Shown: positions 1 to 8,363 of the stretch, piece by piece | How positions within the stretch are numbered: the first letter of the stretch is position 1 | How the letters are laid out: the number at the start of each line of letters is the position of its first letter | DNA from: Burkholderiales bacterium | Lineage (GTDB): Bacteria > Pseudomonadota > Gammaproteobacteria > Burkholderiales > SG8-41 | DNA length: 14,018 nucleotides | Assembly (NCBI GenBank): GCA_005800795.1 | Contig: SYEN01000304.1 | Coordinates: 1 to 14,018, forward strand | Direction: 5' to 3' | Made by a program: the position numbers and the translations under genes | Notes under the pieces: model-generated | What the model was told of the DNA's origin: nothing | The model's database searches: none | The model's input: the letters and a program-made list of their open reading frames with translations, nothing else

Positions 1-1101
1 AGGCAACACCAATGCGGTGACGATGGTCGCACGCAAATTGCGCAGAAAAAGCAAAATCACGCCTACCACCAGAACAATCGACAACACCAGCGTGAAATTC
101 ACCTCGTTTATCGAGTCACGAATAAACTCGGAACGATCGACCAGCACCTCGACATTCGCTCCAGCCGGCAACTCCTTTCGAATTTCCGGTAGCTGTTCCT
201 TGAGTTTGTTCACCACCTGCACGGTGTTCGACCCGGGCTGACGGTAAACCGCCAGAATCAGCGCGCGGTCTCCGTTAAACCAGCTGCGCACCCGCTCGTT
301 TTCGACACCATCAACCGCCTTGCCCACGTCGGAGAGCCGCACCGGCATGCCGTCCTTGTAGGCAATGATCAGCGGATTAAAATCTTCCGCGTTCTTGAGT
401 TTACCTTGTGACTTTACGGTGTACTGCCGCGCCGCCCCTTGCAACGTACCAGAGGGAACGTTGGAGTTCGCCTGCTGAATCGCTTGCACCACGCGCTCAA
501 TACCCAAACCACGGCGCGACAACGCATTCGGGTCAACAAATACCCGCACCGCATATTTTTGTGAGCCGAATACCTGCACCTGCGCCACGCCGTTGATGGT
601 TGAAAAGCGTTGCGCGATATTCACGTCGCCAAAATCGTCGAGCTTGGACATTGGCACCTGCTTAGACGACAGACCCAGTATCAACACCGGCGCATCAGCC
701 GGATTCAACTTGCGCAGCGTCGGCGGTTCAGGCATTTCACTTGGCAGACGCCTGATCGCTTGTGAAATCGCAGTTTGCACATCCTGCGTCGCCGAATCGA
801 TATCGCGCGACAGCGCAAACGTGAGCGTAATCCGCGTGTTGCCGTTAGACGAAGAAGACGACATTTCTTCCACCCCGGCAATCCGGCTGAACTCTCGCTC
901 CAACGGCAGCGCCACCGTATTACCCATGACTTCCGGACTCGCGCCGGGCAGACGCGCAGTGACGTTAATAGTGGGGAAGTCAACATTAGGCAAATCGTTC
1001 ACCGGCAGGGTGGTAAACCCCAGCCAGCCGAAGAACATAATCCCGACAAACAGCACGCTGGTCGCGATAGGACGCTCGATAAATACGCGCGAAATGTTCA
1101 T
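1..1101 (-). CDS. RND-family efflux pump, inner-membrane permease (N-terminal part, cut by window edge)
   Basis: Reading the minus strand from ATG at 1101 gives 367 codons without a stop, running off the left edge; full RND pumps are about 1030 residues. The protein begins MNISRVFIERPIATSVL and continues with a first membrane helix (about residues 10-28), the PxVDFPTI-type segment after it, and a porter domain with the family pattern of LPGASPEVM followed by a VQVFGSQ-like stretch. It ends in the second/third membrane helices (DRSEFIRDSI, then VNFTLVLSIVLVVGVILLFL). This is the hydrophobe/amphiphile-efflux (HAE1, MdtB/MuxB-like) type, driving proton-coupled export through the adaptor and channel encoded upstream. 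A good Shine-Dalgarno (AGAGG) precedes the ATG. It is the third gene of the operon, 64 bp after the adaptor. The substrate cannot be read from the sequence. Confidence 0.93.
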   Translation of the reverse strand, partial: MNISRVFIERPIATSVLFVGIMFFGWLGFTTLPVNDLPNVDFPTINVTARLPGASPEVMGNTVALPLEREFSRIAGVEEMSSSSSNGNTRITLTFALSRDIDSATQDVQTAISQAIRRLPSEMPEPPTLRKLNPADAPVLILGLSSKQVPMSKLDDFGDVNIAQRFSTINGVAQVQVFGSQKYAVRVFVDPNALSRRGLGIERVVQAIQQANSNVPSGTLQGAARQYTVKSQGKLKNAEDFNPLIIAYKDGMPVRLSDVGKAVDGVENERVRSWFNGDRALILAVYRQPGSNTVQVVNKLKEQLPEIRKELPAGANVEVLVDRSEFIRDSINEVNFTLVLSIVLVVGVILLFLRNLRATIVTALVLP

Positions 1102-1133
1102 CTTGGCCTCTTGCTGTGACTTTTCAAAATTAT

Positions 1134-1154
1134 CGTAACTATCTGATTTAAATG
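1134..1154 (-). repeat. Dispersed AT-rich motif, copy 1
   Basis: Minus-strand reading TTTAAATCAGATAGTTACG matches the consensus WTWAAAMCARWTASTTACG shared with copies near 5360, 8342, 10754, 11687, 11816 and 13868. It lies in the 64-bp gap between the adaptor and RND genes, about 33 nt upstream of the RND start. Fifteen bases (1131-1145) are identical to 5357-5371. The role is unknown; it could be a regulator site, a promoter element or a short mobile repeat. Confidence 0.5.
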
Positions 1155-1165
1155 ATATTTTTTAA

Positions 1166-2707
1166 CTAGCCTTTGGGTGGTTCATCGGCTGCCGGTTTGC
1201 CGCCTCTGGCTTTGCCATCGCCACCAGCCGGAGCTCCGCCGCTATCCGATTTTGTCCCTGAATCACTGGCATCACCCGCCTTGCCCTTACCGCCCTTGCT
1301 GCCCTTCTTGCCGCCTTCGTCTGGCGCGGCACCATCGGCGGGCTTGGCTTCCTCGCCGCCTTCGGCAGCCTTACCTTTGCCCTTTCCGCCCTTGCCACCC
1401 TTCTTGCCACCCTCTTCCGGGGCAGCTCCGTCCGTAGGCTTGGCTTCTTCACCACCCTCGGCAGCCTTGCCTTTACCCTTGCCGCCTTTGCCGCCCTTGC
1501 CTTCGCCAGCCAGCGTAATCTGTGAACCGTCGGTCAACGTCGGCGGCACTTCAATCACCACCTGCTCGTCACCCTTCAGACCCTTCGCAATGACCACCTG
1601 CGGCCCCAGCTGCCGGTCTACTGTCACGTTACGCGCACGTGCGCGGCCCTCCCGCACCACGAATACGAACGGCCCATCCTGCCCTGGCTGTACCGCTCCT
1701 TCCGGCACGGTTACCGCGTCTTCTTCCACGCGCAAAATGATGCGTCCCGAAACAAACTGGCCCGGCCACAACTCCTCTTTATCGTTCTTGATGCGTGCCT
1801 TGACCTGAATCGTGCCGGTGGCAGGATTCACCGCATTATCGATAAACACCAAGTTGCCGGTCGCCGCCACACCGCTACCGCCCGCGGGTGTTACCTGAAC
1901 TTTGAATTGCTCTTTGCCGACCTTGCGAATATCGTCGAGATTGCGCTGCGGCACGGCTAGCACCACCATGATGGGCTTGGTGCTGTTGATTTGCACCAAT
2001 GGTGCACCGCCCGTCCCGGCTGCGACCAGATTGCCGGCTTTTACGTTCAAACTGCCAGTACGGCCGGAGATGGGCGCCTTGATTTCCGAATAGGACAGCT
2101 GCAGTCTCGCCGCATCGACCACGGCCTTGTTTGCGGTCACTGTGGCCTCCAGCGATTTCACCTGTGTTGCCGCCACGTCGTACTCCTGCCGTGTGATGTA
2201 TTCCTTCTCCGCCAGCGGCCGCAAACGTTGCTCCTGAGCGCGCGCCTGAGCGAGTTGCGCCTCGTCACGCGTCACCGCCGCCTGTGTTTGCGCCACAGAT
2301 ACCTGCATCGGACGCGAATCTATGCGAAACAACACCTGCCCCTGACGCACGTAATCGCCTTCCTTGAAAGACACCGCCGTCAATATGCCGCCGACTTGCG
2401 GCCGTACTGCGACACTATGTTCCGATTCAACGCTGCCTACGGCATCAATGACCACCGGCATGGGTTGACGTTTAACGGAAACCGTACGTACGGGCACCGG
2501 CCCGCCACGTCCCTTGCCCTTGCCCTTGCCCTTGGCATCTTTGCCTCCCCCCTTGGCGTCCTTATCGCCCCCCTTGGCATCCTTGCCCTCGGCAACCACC
2601 ACCCCTTTCTTGGCATTGTCCGCTTCGGCTTTTTGCCAATACCAGTAGCCTCCCCCAGCGATCGCGGCCAACATCGCGAACACGCCCACCATCGATAAAC
2701 GGTTCAT
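1166..2707 (-). CDS. RND efflux periplasmic adaptor (membrane fusion protein) with Lys/Gly-rich repeats
   Basis: A 513-residue MdtA/AcrA-like adaptor that links the RND pump to the outer-membrane channel. It has an N-terminal hydrophobic anchor (about 5-24) with no lipobox Cys, so it is probably an uncleaved or signal-anchored form. A Lys/Gly-rich linker (about 33-69, with repeated KDAKGG) follows. Next come the biotinyl-lipoyl half (98-130, with VGGILTAVSFKEGD), an alpha-helical hairpin (about 133-200), the second lipoyl half (YSEIKAPISGRTG, 206-218), the beta-barrel (about 245-330) and the membrane-proximal domain (to about 397). Residues 400-513 are an extra low-complexity tail absent from typical adaptors (about 370-400 residues), with two 32-residue repeats. 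The ATG overlaps the TGA of the upstream channel gene (ATGA), implying translational coupling. The family call is secure; the function of the tail is unknown. Confidence 0.95.
   Translation of the reverse strand: MNRLSMVGVFAMLAAIAGGGYWYWQKAEADNAKKGVVVAEGKDAKGGDKDAKGGGKDAKGKGKGKGRGGPVPVRTVSVKRQPMPVVIDAVGSVESEHSVAVRPQVGGILTAVSFKEGDYVRQGQVLFRIDSRPMQVSVAQTQAAVTRDEAQLAQARAQEQRLRPLAEKEYITRQEYDVAATQVKSLEATVTANKAVVDAARLQLSYSEIKAPISGRTGSLNVKAGNLVAAGTGGAPLVQINSTKPIMVVLAVPQRNLDDIRKVGKEQFKVQVTPAGGSGVAATGNLVFIDNAVNPATGTIQVKARIKNDKEELWPGQFVSGRIILRVEEDAVTVPEGAVQPGQDGPFVFVVREGRARARNVTVDRQLGPQVVIAKGLKGDEQVVIEVPPTLTDGSQITLAGEGKGGKGGKGKGKAAEGGEEAKPTDGAAPEEGGKKGGKGGKGKGKAAEGGEEAKPADGAAPDEGGKKGSKGGKGKAGDASDSGTKSDSGGAPAGGDGKARGGKPAADEPPKG
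1304..1495 (-). repeat. Two 96-bp tandem repeat units within the adaptor gene
   Basis: Adaptor residues 405-436 and 437-468 are nearly identical 32-residue units, each containing GKGKAAEGGEEAKP, DGAAP and EGGKK blocks. A third partial unit (GSKGGKGKAG) follows. The units differ at only a few codons (for example T/A after KP and E/D after AAP), which indicates tandem duplication. Each unit alternates a strongly basic half (KGGKGKGK) with an acidic half (EGGEEA, PEEGG). Confidence 0.85.
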
Positions 2708-4239
2708 TGCTTATTCTCTGTTTTAGTAGTCATCAGATTGCCTGCGCCCACCGCCAGATTCAATCGCGCCAGCACCGTATACCAGTCAAGATACGACTGA
2801 ATGCGTTGCGTGCGCGCACTGGTCTCGTCCTGTTGCGCGGTAATCAAATCCAGTATCGTGCCAAAGCCGCCCTGATAACGCGCCAAAACGGCCTGCGCAG
2901 TCTGCTCGGCCGATTTCACCAGCGCCTCCGTGCTGGCGATACTGCCATTGACCGTCTGCAAATCGTAATACGCCTGCCACACCTCCAGTTGCGACTGGCG
3001 AAACAGCGCATCGCGCGTCGCTTCCGCCTGCTGCGCCTGCATTTCAGCCTGGCGTTTCTGATAGGTATCACGAAAACCCGAGAAAATTGGAATGCGTATA
3101 TTGATACCAGCGAAGTACGTTTGGTTATTGGGCCGCAGTGGTGGCGGCATGCCCGTCTGATACCACTCGTTGTGCTGCATGTTCGCGGTGAAGTCGATGC
3201 TTGGCAGCCCCACGCGCGAAGCTGCCGTCGCATTCGCACGAGCGGCGTTGACTTGCGCCTGAGCCGCCACCAGATCAGGGCGCGACACTTTGGCGGTCTC
3301 AAGGTAATTGGAAATGCCCTTGACCGCCGCCTGCGTCTGCGGTGGAGCGGCCAGCGTCTGCACGCGGTACGAACTATTCACCGACATCCCTACCACCGAC
3401 GCCAGTTGCCCGCGGGCTTTCTCAAATTCACCGCGGCTGCGCGTGAGCGTCAAGCGTGACTGCGCCACTTGGGTTTCCGAGCGGAAAACGTCCGCGACAG
3501 TCGCCACGCCCGAGTCACGCTTCCGGCGTGCCGCATCCAGCGCGGTCTCCAGATTCTTCACTGCCTGTTCGTTCACGCGCACCAGTGCCTCGATGCCAAT
3601 CAACTGATAGTACGCCTGCTCCACCTGGAACATCACTTCCTGCAGCACGCGATTTTGCGCAAGATTCGCCGCCAGAAGGCGGCTTTCCGCAGCCTCCAAG
3701 CGAGCCTCGCCAACGCCAAAGTCAAACAGGGAATACGTCAGACTGATCTGTGGCCCCCAACGGTTAAGCCAGTTGGCTATCACACCCGTGGTGCCAGACA
3801 CCGGGCGGGAACGCTGTGCAATATAGCTGCCGGTAATCGTCGGAAAATCATCTCCCTGCGCGACACCGACCGCTGCCGCCGCCGCGCGCGCATTGAGCCA
3901 AGCCGAACGGGTACGCGGGTTATTTAGCAAAGCATATTCGGTCAACTCGGCCACCGACAACGGCTCATCCGCGCGCAACGCTGCACCGGACACAGGATCC
4001 GGTACCGCTGGCAGAGCTACCGCAGGTTTCCACTCCTGATTGGGCGCAGGCGAGACCCTTTCTTCCACATTGAACGGATCCTTCCACCAACCGGGTTTCA
4101 GCATCTCCGCCCAACTCTGCGCGTCAGCTTTTGCTGCACTTGCGGCAAGTACAACGCCAAATACGGCGCCTGCGCAGGCGGCCATATTCCATCTTCCGAA
4201 AAGCATCATGTTTTCGTTCTTTTTCCGCGAAATAGGCAT
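2704..4239 (-). CDS. TolC-family outer-membrane efflux channel
   Basis: A 511-residue outer-membrane efflux protein, first gene of the efflux operon. The N-terminus has a signal peptide (hydrophobic stretch about 18-36, likely cleavage after ADA at 40). A mature head segment (SWAEMLKPGWWKDPF) follows, then two OEP repeats (about 95-290 and 310-505). These have the family features: NNPRTRSAWLNARAAAAAVG, the long helix around AAESRLLAANLAQNRVLQEV, DVFRSETQVAQSRL, and in the second repeat PIFSGFRDTYQ and ARYQGGFGTILDLITAQ. It forms the trimeric tunnel through the outer membrane. Start choice is uncertain. ATG 4239 has no clear Shine-Dalgarno; ATGs at 4209 and 4206 give a more standard signal peptide (MMLFGRWNMAACAG) and have a weak purine-rich stretch upstream. 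The stop overlaps the adaptor start by 4 bp. An outer-membrane gene first, ahead of adaptor and pump, is a less common but known order. Confidence 0.94.
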   Translation of the reverse strand: MPISRKKNENMMLFGRWNMAACAGAVFGVVLAASAAKADAQSWAEMLKPGWWKDPFNVEERVSPAPNQEWKPAVALPAVPDPVSGAALRADEPLSVAELTEYALLNNPRTRSAWLNARAAAAAVGVAQGDDFPTITGSYIAQRSRPVSGTTGVIANWLNRWGPQISLTYSLFDFGVGEARLEAAESRLLAANLAQNRVLQEVMFQVEQAYYQLIGIEALVRVNEQAVKNLETALDAARRKRDSGVATVADVFRSETQVAQSRLTLTRSRGEFEKARGQLASVVGMSVNSSYRVQTLAAPPQTQAAVKGISNYLETAKVSRPDLVAAQAQVNAARANATAASRVGLPSIDFTANMQHNEWYQTGMPPPLRPNNQTYFAGINIRIPIFSGFRDTYQKRQAEMQAQQAEATRDALFRQSQLEVWQAYYDLQTVNGSIASTEALVKSAEQTAQAVLARYQGGFGTILDLITAQQDETSARTQRIQSYLDWYTVLARLNLAVGAGNLMTTKTENKQ

Positions 4240-4547
4240 TAGTGATTGATTAATATACGTTTCATGGTAGCACTATTCTGAAGAATTTTGCCCTGCGCGG
4301 CCATTACCTGCCATATTCGTGCATTTGGCAGTCGGGTGAAATCTGGTATTTAATAGGCCAAAATTTTTCTTATACGAATAAGTATTTACCAATCAAAAGT
4401 TTAGCGTTTATTGCCTTTTTGCGAAAATCTGCACTTCTTGCAGAGCAACAAGCCCGATGCTGGCTGAAAAACCAGTTCAAGCGGCGGCCATTGGCACCAC
4501 AAATCAGCTTTACCAACTCTCTTACGTCAATCACGTAACATCAAACC
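4240..4547. other. Divergent intergenic region between efflux operon and hydrolase operon
   Basis: This 308-bp AT-richer gap separates divergent transcription units and must hold both promoters. I see no coding region and no convincing -35/-10 pair. A TATATT hexamer on the minus strand (about 4253-4258) is a possible -10 for the channel gene, but no good -35 sits at the right spacing. An ATAAGTATTT stretch (about 4378-4387) resembles part of the dispersed AT-rich motif. A short inverted repeat lies just before the hydrolase start (listed separately). Confidence 0.6.
4522..4538. promoter_or_regulatory. Inverted repeat before the hydrolase gene (possible operator)
   Basis: TTACGT and ACGTAA form a perfect 6-bp inverted repeat with a 5-nt spacer, ending 9 nt before the ATG at 4548. 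No Shine-Dalgarno is visible there, so the site occupies the place where translation or transcription control would act. A short arm like this can occur by chance. Confidence 0.3.
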
Positions 4548-5336
4548 ATGACCGATTCCCAAATTACAGAAGTCAACGGTACCGCTGTTGAATACAAACA
4601 AAGCGGCGACGGCCCTAATCTGGTCCTGCTCCATTCCCTGCTCACCGATATGAGCGTGTTCGAGCGCATGCTGCCTGCGTTATGCGCGCGGTTTCGCGTT
4701 ACAAGCGTGAACCTGCCTGGCTACGGGCAATCCACACCGAGCCTGCTGCACAGCGTGGCCGAGTATGCCGATCACATCGACGCCGTGTTCACCAAACTCA
4801 AGCTGCCGCCGGAAACCCAGGTCTTCGGCAACGGCTTTGGCGCGTTTGTCGCGCTGATGTTCGGCATCCGTCACGGCGCGCGCTGTAACCGGCTGCTGCT
4901 GGCAGACGCAGTCGCGACATTCCCCGAACCCGCACGCGCACCGTTTCGCATGATGTCCGAAAAAGTCATTGCGGGTGGCATGACAACCGTACTCGACGCC
5001 GCCATCGGCCGCATGTTTCCGGCTGCGTTTCAGGCGGCGCACCCCGATGAAGTCGCGCTGCGCAAAGCAGCCCTCGCTCGTGTCGACGCTGCCAGCTTCA
5101 GCCGCGCCTGCCTGGCGCTGGCCGCACTTGATTCGACAGCGCAGTTGCGCCACATCAAGAATCCCACGCTAGTACTGTGTGGCGCGCTCGACCTCACCAC
5201 GCCACCCGCGCTAGCACAGGCGCTCGCGCAAGGCATACCCGGCGCGCGCTACCAAGAAATCGCGGATTCAGGTCACTGTCCGATGGTGGAGCAGCCCGTG
5301 TTGCTCACTGCAAACATTGTTGATTTTTTGGCGTGA
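4548..5336 (+). CDS. Alpha/beta-hydrolase-fold protein lacking the nucleophile serine
   Basis: A 262-residue protein with the alpha/beta hydrolase fold, most like the 3-oxoadipate enol-lactonase/MenH-type single-domain group. The oxyanion-loop motif LLHSLLTD is at 27-34 and the NLPGYGQS turn at 55-62. The elbow that should read G-x-S-x-G reads GNGFG (94-98), so the nucleophile position is Gly96 (codon GGC at 4833-4835). The acid (Asp215 in GALDLTTPP) and the His (His243 in DSGHCP) are still present. The protein is full length, not truncated, so this looks like a maintained non-hydrolytic or altered-mechanism protein, not a decayed gene. No Shine-Dalgarno precedes the ATG. A MoxR-type ATPase gene follows after 51 bp on the same strand, suggesting a shared function. 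The activity is unknown. Confidence 0.88.
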   Translation: MTDSQITEVNGTAVEYKQSGDGPNLVLLHSLLTDMSVFERMLPALCARFRVTSVNLPGYGQSTPSLLHSVAEYADHIDAVFTKLKLPPETQVFGNGFGAFVALMFGIRHGARCNRLLLADAVATFPEPARAPFRMMSEKVIAGGMTTVLDAAIGRMFPAAFQAAHPDEVALRKAALARVDAASFSRACLALAALDSTAQLRHIKNPTLVLCGALDLTTPPALAQALAQGIPGARYQEIADSGHCPMVEQPVLLTANIVDFLA

Positions 5337-5359
5337 TTTTTACGCCGCAACACTAATAT

Positions 5360-5380
5360 CGTAACTATCTGTTTTAATTG
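5360..5380 (-). repeat. Dispersed AT-rich motif, copy 2
   Basis: Minus-strand reading ATTAAAACAGATAGTTACG fits the consensus. It lies between the hydrolase stop and the ATPase ATG, ending 7 nt before that ATG and occupying the place of a ribosome binding site. None is visible otherwise. Confidence 0.5.
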
Positions 5381-5387
5381 ACTTTTT

Positions 5388-6212
<825 letters not shown>

Positions 6213-6226
6213 ACAAGAACCAATAG

Positions 6227-8314
6227 TTGCGTCAAGTGCCTGCGCTTACAGCCCCTGAACTGAACACACGCCTCGACGCATTGTTGAATCCGGTGCTGTC
6301 GTCGCGCCGCACCGCGCGCGCGCTGGCAGACGCGCTCGCGCCGTTCACACGCGGACAACAGGAATTCACCCTGCGCTGGACGGAAATCATCGCGCGCACC
6401 AACTATGAGATGGCGTATCAATTCGTCGCCGCCACGCCCGCAGCGCTTGCCACACTCGACACCGCCAACGCCGAGGCTTGGATCATTCACGCGATGGATA
6501 CTTACGACCGTGCGGGCCTTTATCTGGGCGGCGAGGCGTTCAAGAATTTTTCCGCATTTGCCGACCGCGGCGCCGAACAAAATGCCGTGCGCTTTGACGA
6601 AGCCGCGCCTGTGCTAACCCATTTTGTCTGCGCCCTTGCCGGACGCCGGCTCGAGCTGGACGTGGCGCCAGTCGCATGGACAGATACCGCCACACTGTAT
6701 CTGCCGCCGCGCATGGCAGCAGGCAAAACCCGCGAACAGAATTTTCTCATCTACAAAATCATCGCCACGCTGCTGTGGGCACAATGCCGCTATGGCACGT
6801 TCAGCGCCGATCTTGAAGCCGCCACCCAGCAACACGCCGATCCGGCACGCGCGCTCGACTGGCTGAATTTTCTCGAATGCGTGCGGCTGGAAGCCCGCAT
6901 CGCGCATTTACTGCCAGGACTCATACGTGATCTTCGCGATTTGAATCAGCTTCGCAGTGCCGCTCACGAAAAACAATTTGCGCGGCTGCTGACGTTGGAC
7001 GCCACCGTTGCCGACAGCATCGCTTTACTGGACACGCTGTCGCTCGAAAACGAAGCCCCGGCCGATGTGTGGACTTGCACGCTGCGTCCCGCCGAAGCCG
7101 CCACCAAGCGTTCAGCCCGGATCGCGCAGGAAAAAGATGAACTGCAAGCCGCCCTCGCGGCCCTGCTGGCCGGGGAAGCGAAAAGCAAAACCCAAGACAA
7201 TGCCAGCAGCACCGCAGGCGATGGCGAAACCTTCGAAATCGAAACCCGCACCAACGCCGCCGGCGAACCGGAACATGAATTAAGTCTCGGCGGCAAACCC
7301 GTCGCCGCCCCTGATCACGTGCGCAAACTGCTCGACTCCATCGCGCAGGACCTGGGAGAGATACCCGACGACTACCTGACGCCCCGCGCGGACAGCGCCA
7401 CACAGGAAGATGCCGACGTCGAAGAAATCCCCCCCGAAGAGCACCCGCGTTACTACGACGAGTGGGATTACCAGCGCCGCCATTACCGCAAGCACTGGTG
7501 TGCGCTGCGCGAGCTGGATGTGCCTGCGGGCGAAGGCGATTTTGCCGGAGACACATTAAAAAAATATGCGCCGCAGGTGCTGCAACTCAGACGCAGTTTT
7601 GAAATGCTGCGCGGCGAGGATCGCCTGATGAAGCGCATGACGCACGGCGACGATATCGACCTCGATGCCGTGATCGCGGGCTACGCCGATCTGCGCGCGG
7701 GCAACGAACTCACCGAACGGCTGTTCACGCGCCGCCACAAGGCCGAGCGCAATCTGGCGGTGATGTTCATGGTGGACATGAGCGGCTCCACCAAGGGCTG
7801 GATCAACGAAGTCGAGCGCGAATCGCTGGTGCTGCTGGCTGAGGCGCTGGAGGTGTTGGGCGACCGTTACGCGATTTACGGTTTCTCGGGCATGACGCGC
7901 AAGCGCTGCGAAATTTTCCGCATCAAGCGTTTTGATGAGGCGTACTCCAGCGACGTGCGCGGCCGCATTGCCGGCATCGCACCGCAAGACTACACACGCA
8001 TGGGAACGGCGATCCGCCATCTCACTGGCTTGCTTGATACGGTGGACGCGCGCACCAAACTGCTGATCACGCTATCGGACGGCAAACCCGACGATTACTC
8101 CGACCACTATCGTGGCGACTACGGCATCGAAGACACGCGCCAGGCGCTGATCGAAGCACATCGCGCGGGCATCAACCCGTTTTGCATTACGATAGACCAC
8201 GAAGCCCGCGCCTACCTGCCGCATATGTATGGCGCCGCGAACTGGACGCTGGTGGACGATGTCTCACGCTTGCCACTGAAGGTGACGGATATCTACCGGC
8301 GACTGACGACGTAG
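6227..8314 (+). CDS. VWA-domain protein, CbbO/NorD type (partner of the MoxR ATPase)
   Basis: A 695-residue protein starting at TTG 6227, 14 bp after the ATPase stop; GTG at 6236 is an alternative and neither start has a clear Shine-Dalgarno. The N-terminal half is helical and lacks recognised motifs. A linker (about 316-405) rich in acidic residues leads to the NorD-like YYDEWDYQRRHYRKHW signature (about 409-425). The C-terminal VWA domain (about 510-690) has an intact metal-ion-dependent adhesion site: Asp517, Ser519 and Ser521 of DMSGS, Thr594 in RMGTAI, and Asp618 in LSDGKPDDY. In known systems this subunit recognises the client metalloenzyme and tethers the AAA+ hexamer to it. Stop at 8312-8314, 46 bp before the next start. 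Confidence 0.92.
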   Translation: MRQVPALTAPELNTRLDALLNPVLSSRRTARALADALAPFTRGQQEFTLRWTEIIARTNYEMAYQFVAATPAALATLDTANAEAWIIHAMDTYDRAGLYLGGEAFKNFSAFADRGAEQNAVRFDEAAPVLTHFVCALAGRRLELDVAPVAWTDTATLYLPPRMAAGKTREQNFLIYKIIATLLWAQCRYGTFSADLEAATQQHADPARALDWLNFLECVRLEARIAHLLPGLIRDLRDLNQLRSAAHEKQFARLLTLDATVADSIALLDTLSLENEAPADVWTCTLRPAEAATKRSARIAQEKDELQAALAALLAGEAKSKTQDNASSTAGDGETFEIETRTNAAGEPEHELSLGGKPVAAPDHVRKLLDSIAQDLGEIPDDYLTPRADSATQEDADVEEIPPEEHPRYYDEWDYQRRHYRKHWCALRELDVPAGEGDFAGDTLKKYAPQVLQLRRSFEMLRGEDRLMKRMTHGDDIDLDAVIAGYADLRAGNELTERLFTRRHKAERNLAVMFMVDMSGSTKGWINEVERESLVLLAEALEVLGDRYAIYGFSGMTRKRCEIFRIKRFDEAYSSDVRGRIAGIAPQDYTRMGTAIRHLTGLLDTVDARTKLLITLSDGKPDDYSDHYRGDYGIEDTRQALIEAHRAGINPFCITIDHEARAYLPHMYGAANWTLVDDVSRLPLKVTDIYRRLTT

Positions 8315-8341
8315 AATCAGCCTGTAGGTTAATAAAATTTT

Positions 8342-8363
8342 CCGTTTAAAACAAATACTTATG
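8342..8363 (+). repeat. Dispersed AT-rich motif, copy 3 (overlaps a start codon)
   Basis: Plus-strand TTTAAAACAAATACTTATG fits the consensus, and its last three bases are the ATG used as start of the longest sugar dehydrogenase reading frame. Confidence 0.5.

Noticed and set aside
593..1138. Long plus-strand frame of 181 codons opposite the RND gene
   Set aside because: It is antisense to a clear RND permease and shows no family features; it arises from high-GC codon bias on the other strand.
1404..1495. CRISPR-like or microsatellite array
   Set aside because: The 96-bp units are coding, in frame and without spacers; they are a protein tandem repeat.
2620..2707. Lipoprotein signal in the efflux adaptor
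   Set aside because: Many RND adaptors have a lipobox Cys, but this N-terminus has none up to residue 40.
1991..3459. Plus-strand frames of 235 and 250 codons opposite the adaptor and channel genes
   Set aside because: Rich in Arg/His/Leu without domain patterns, and overlapped by well-supported minus-strand genes; shadows of those genes.
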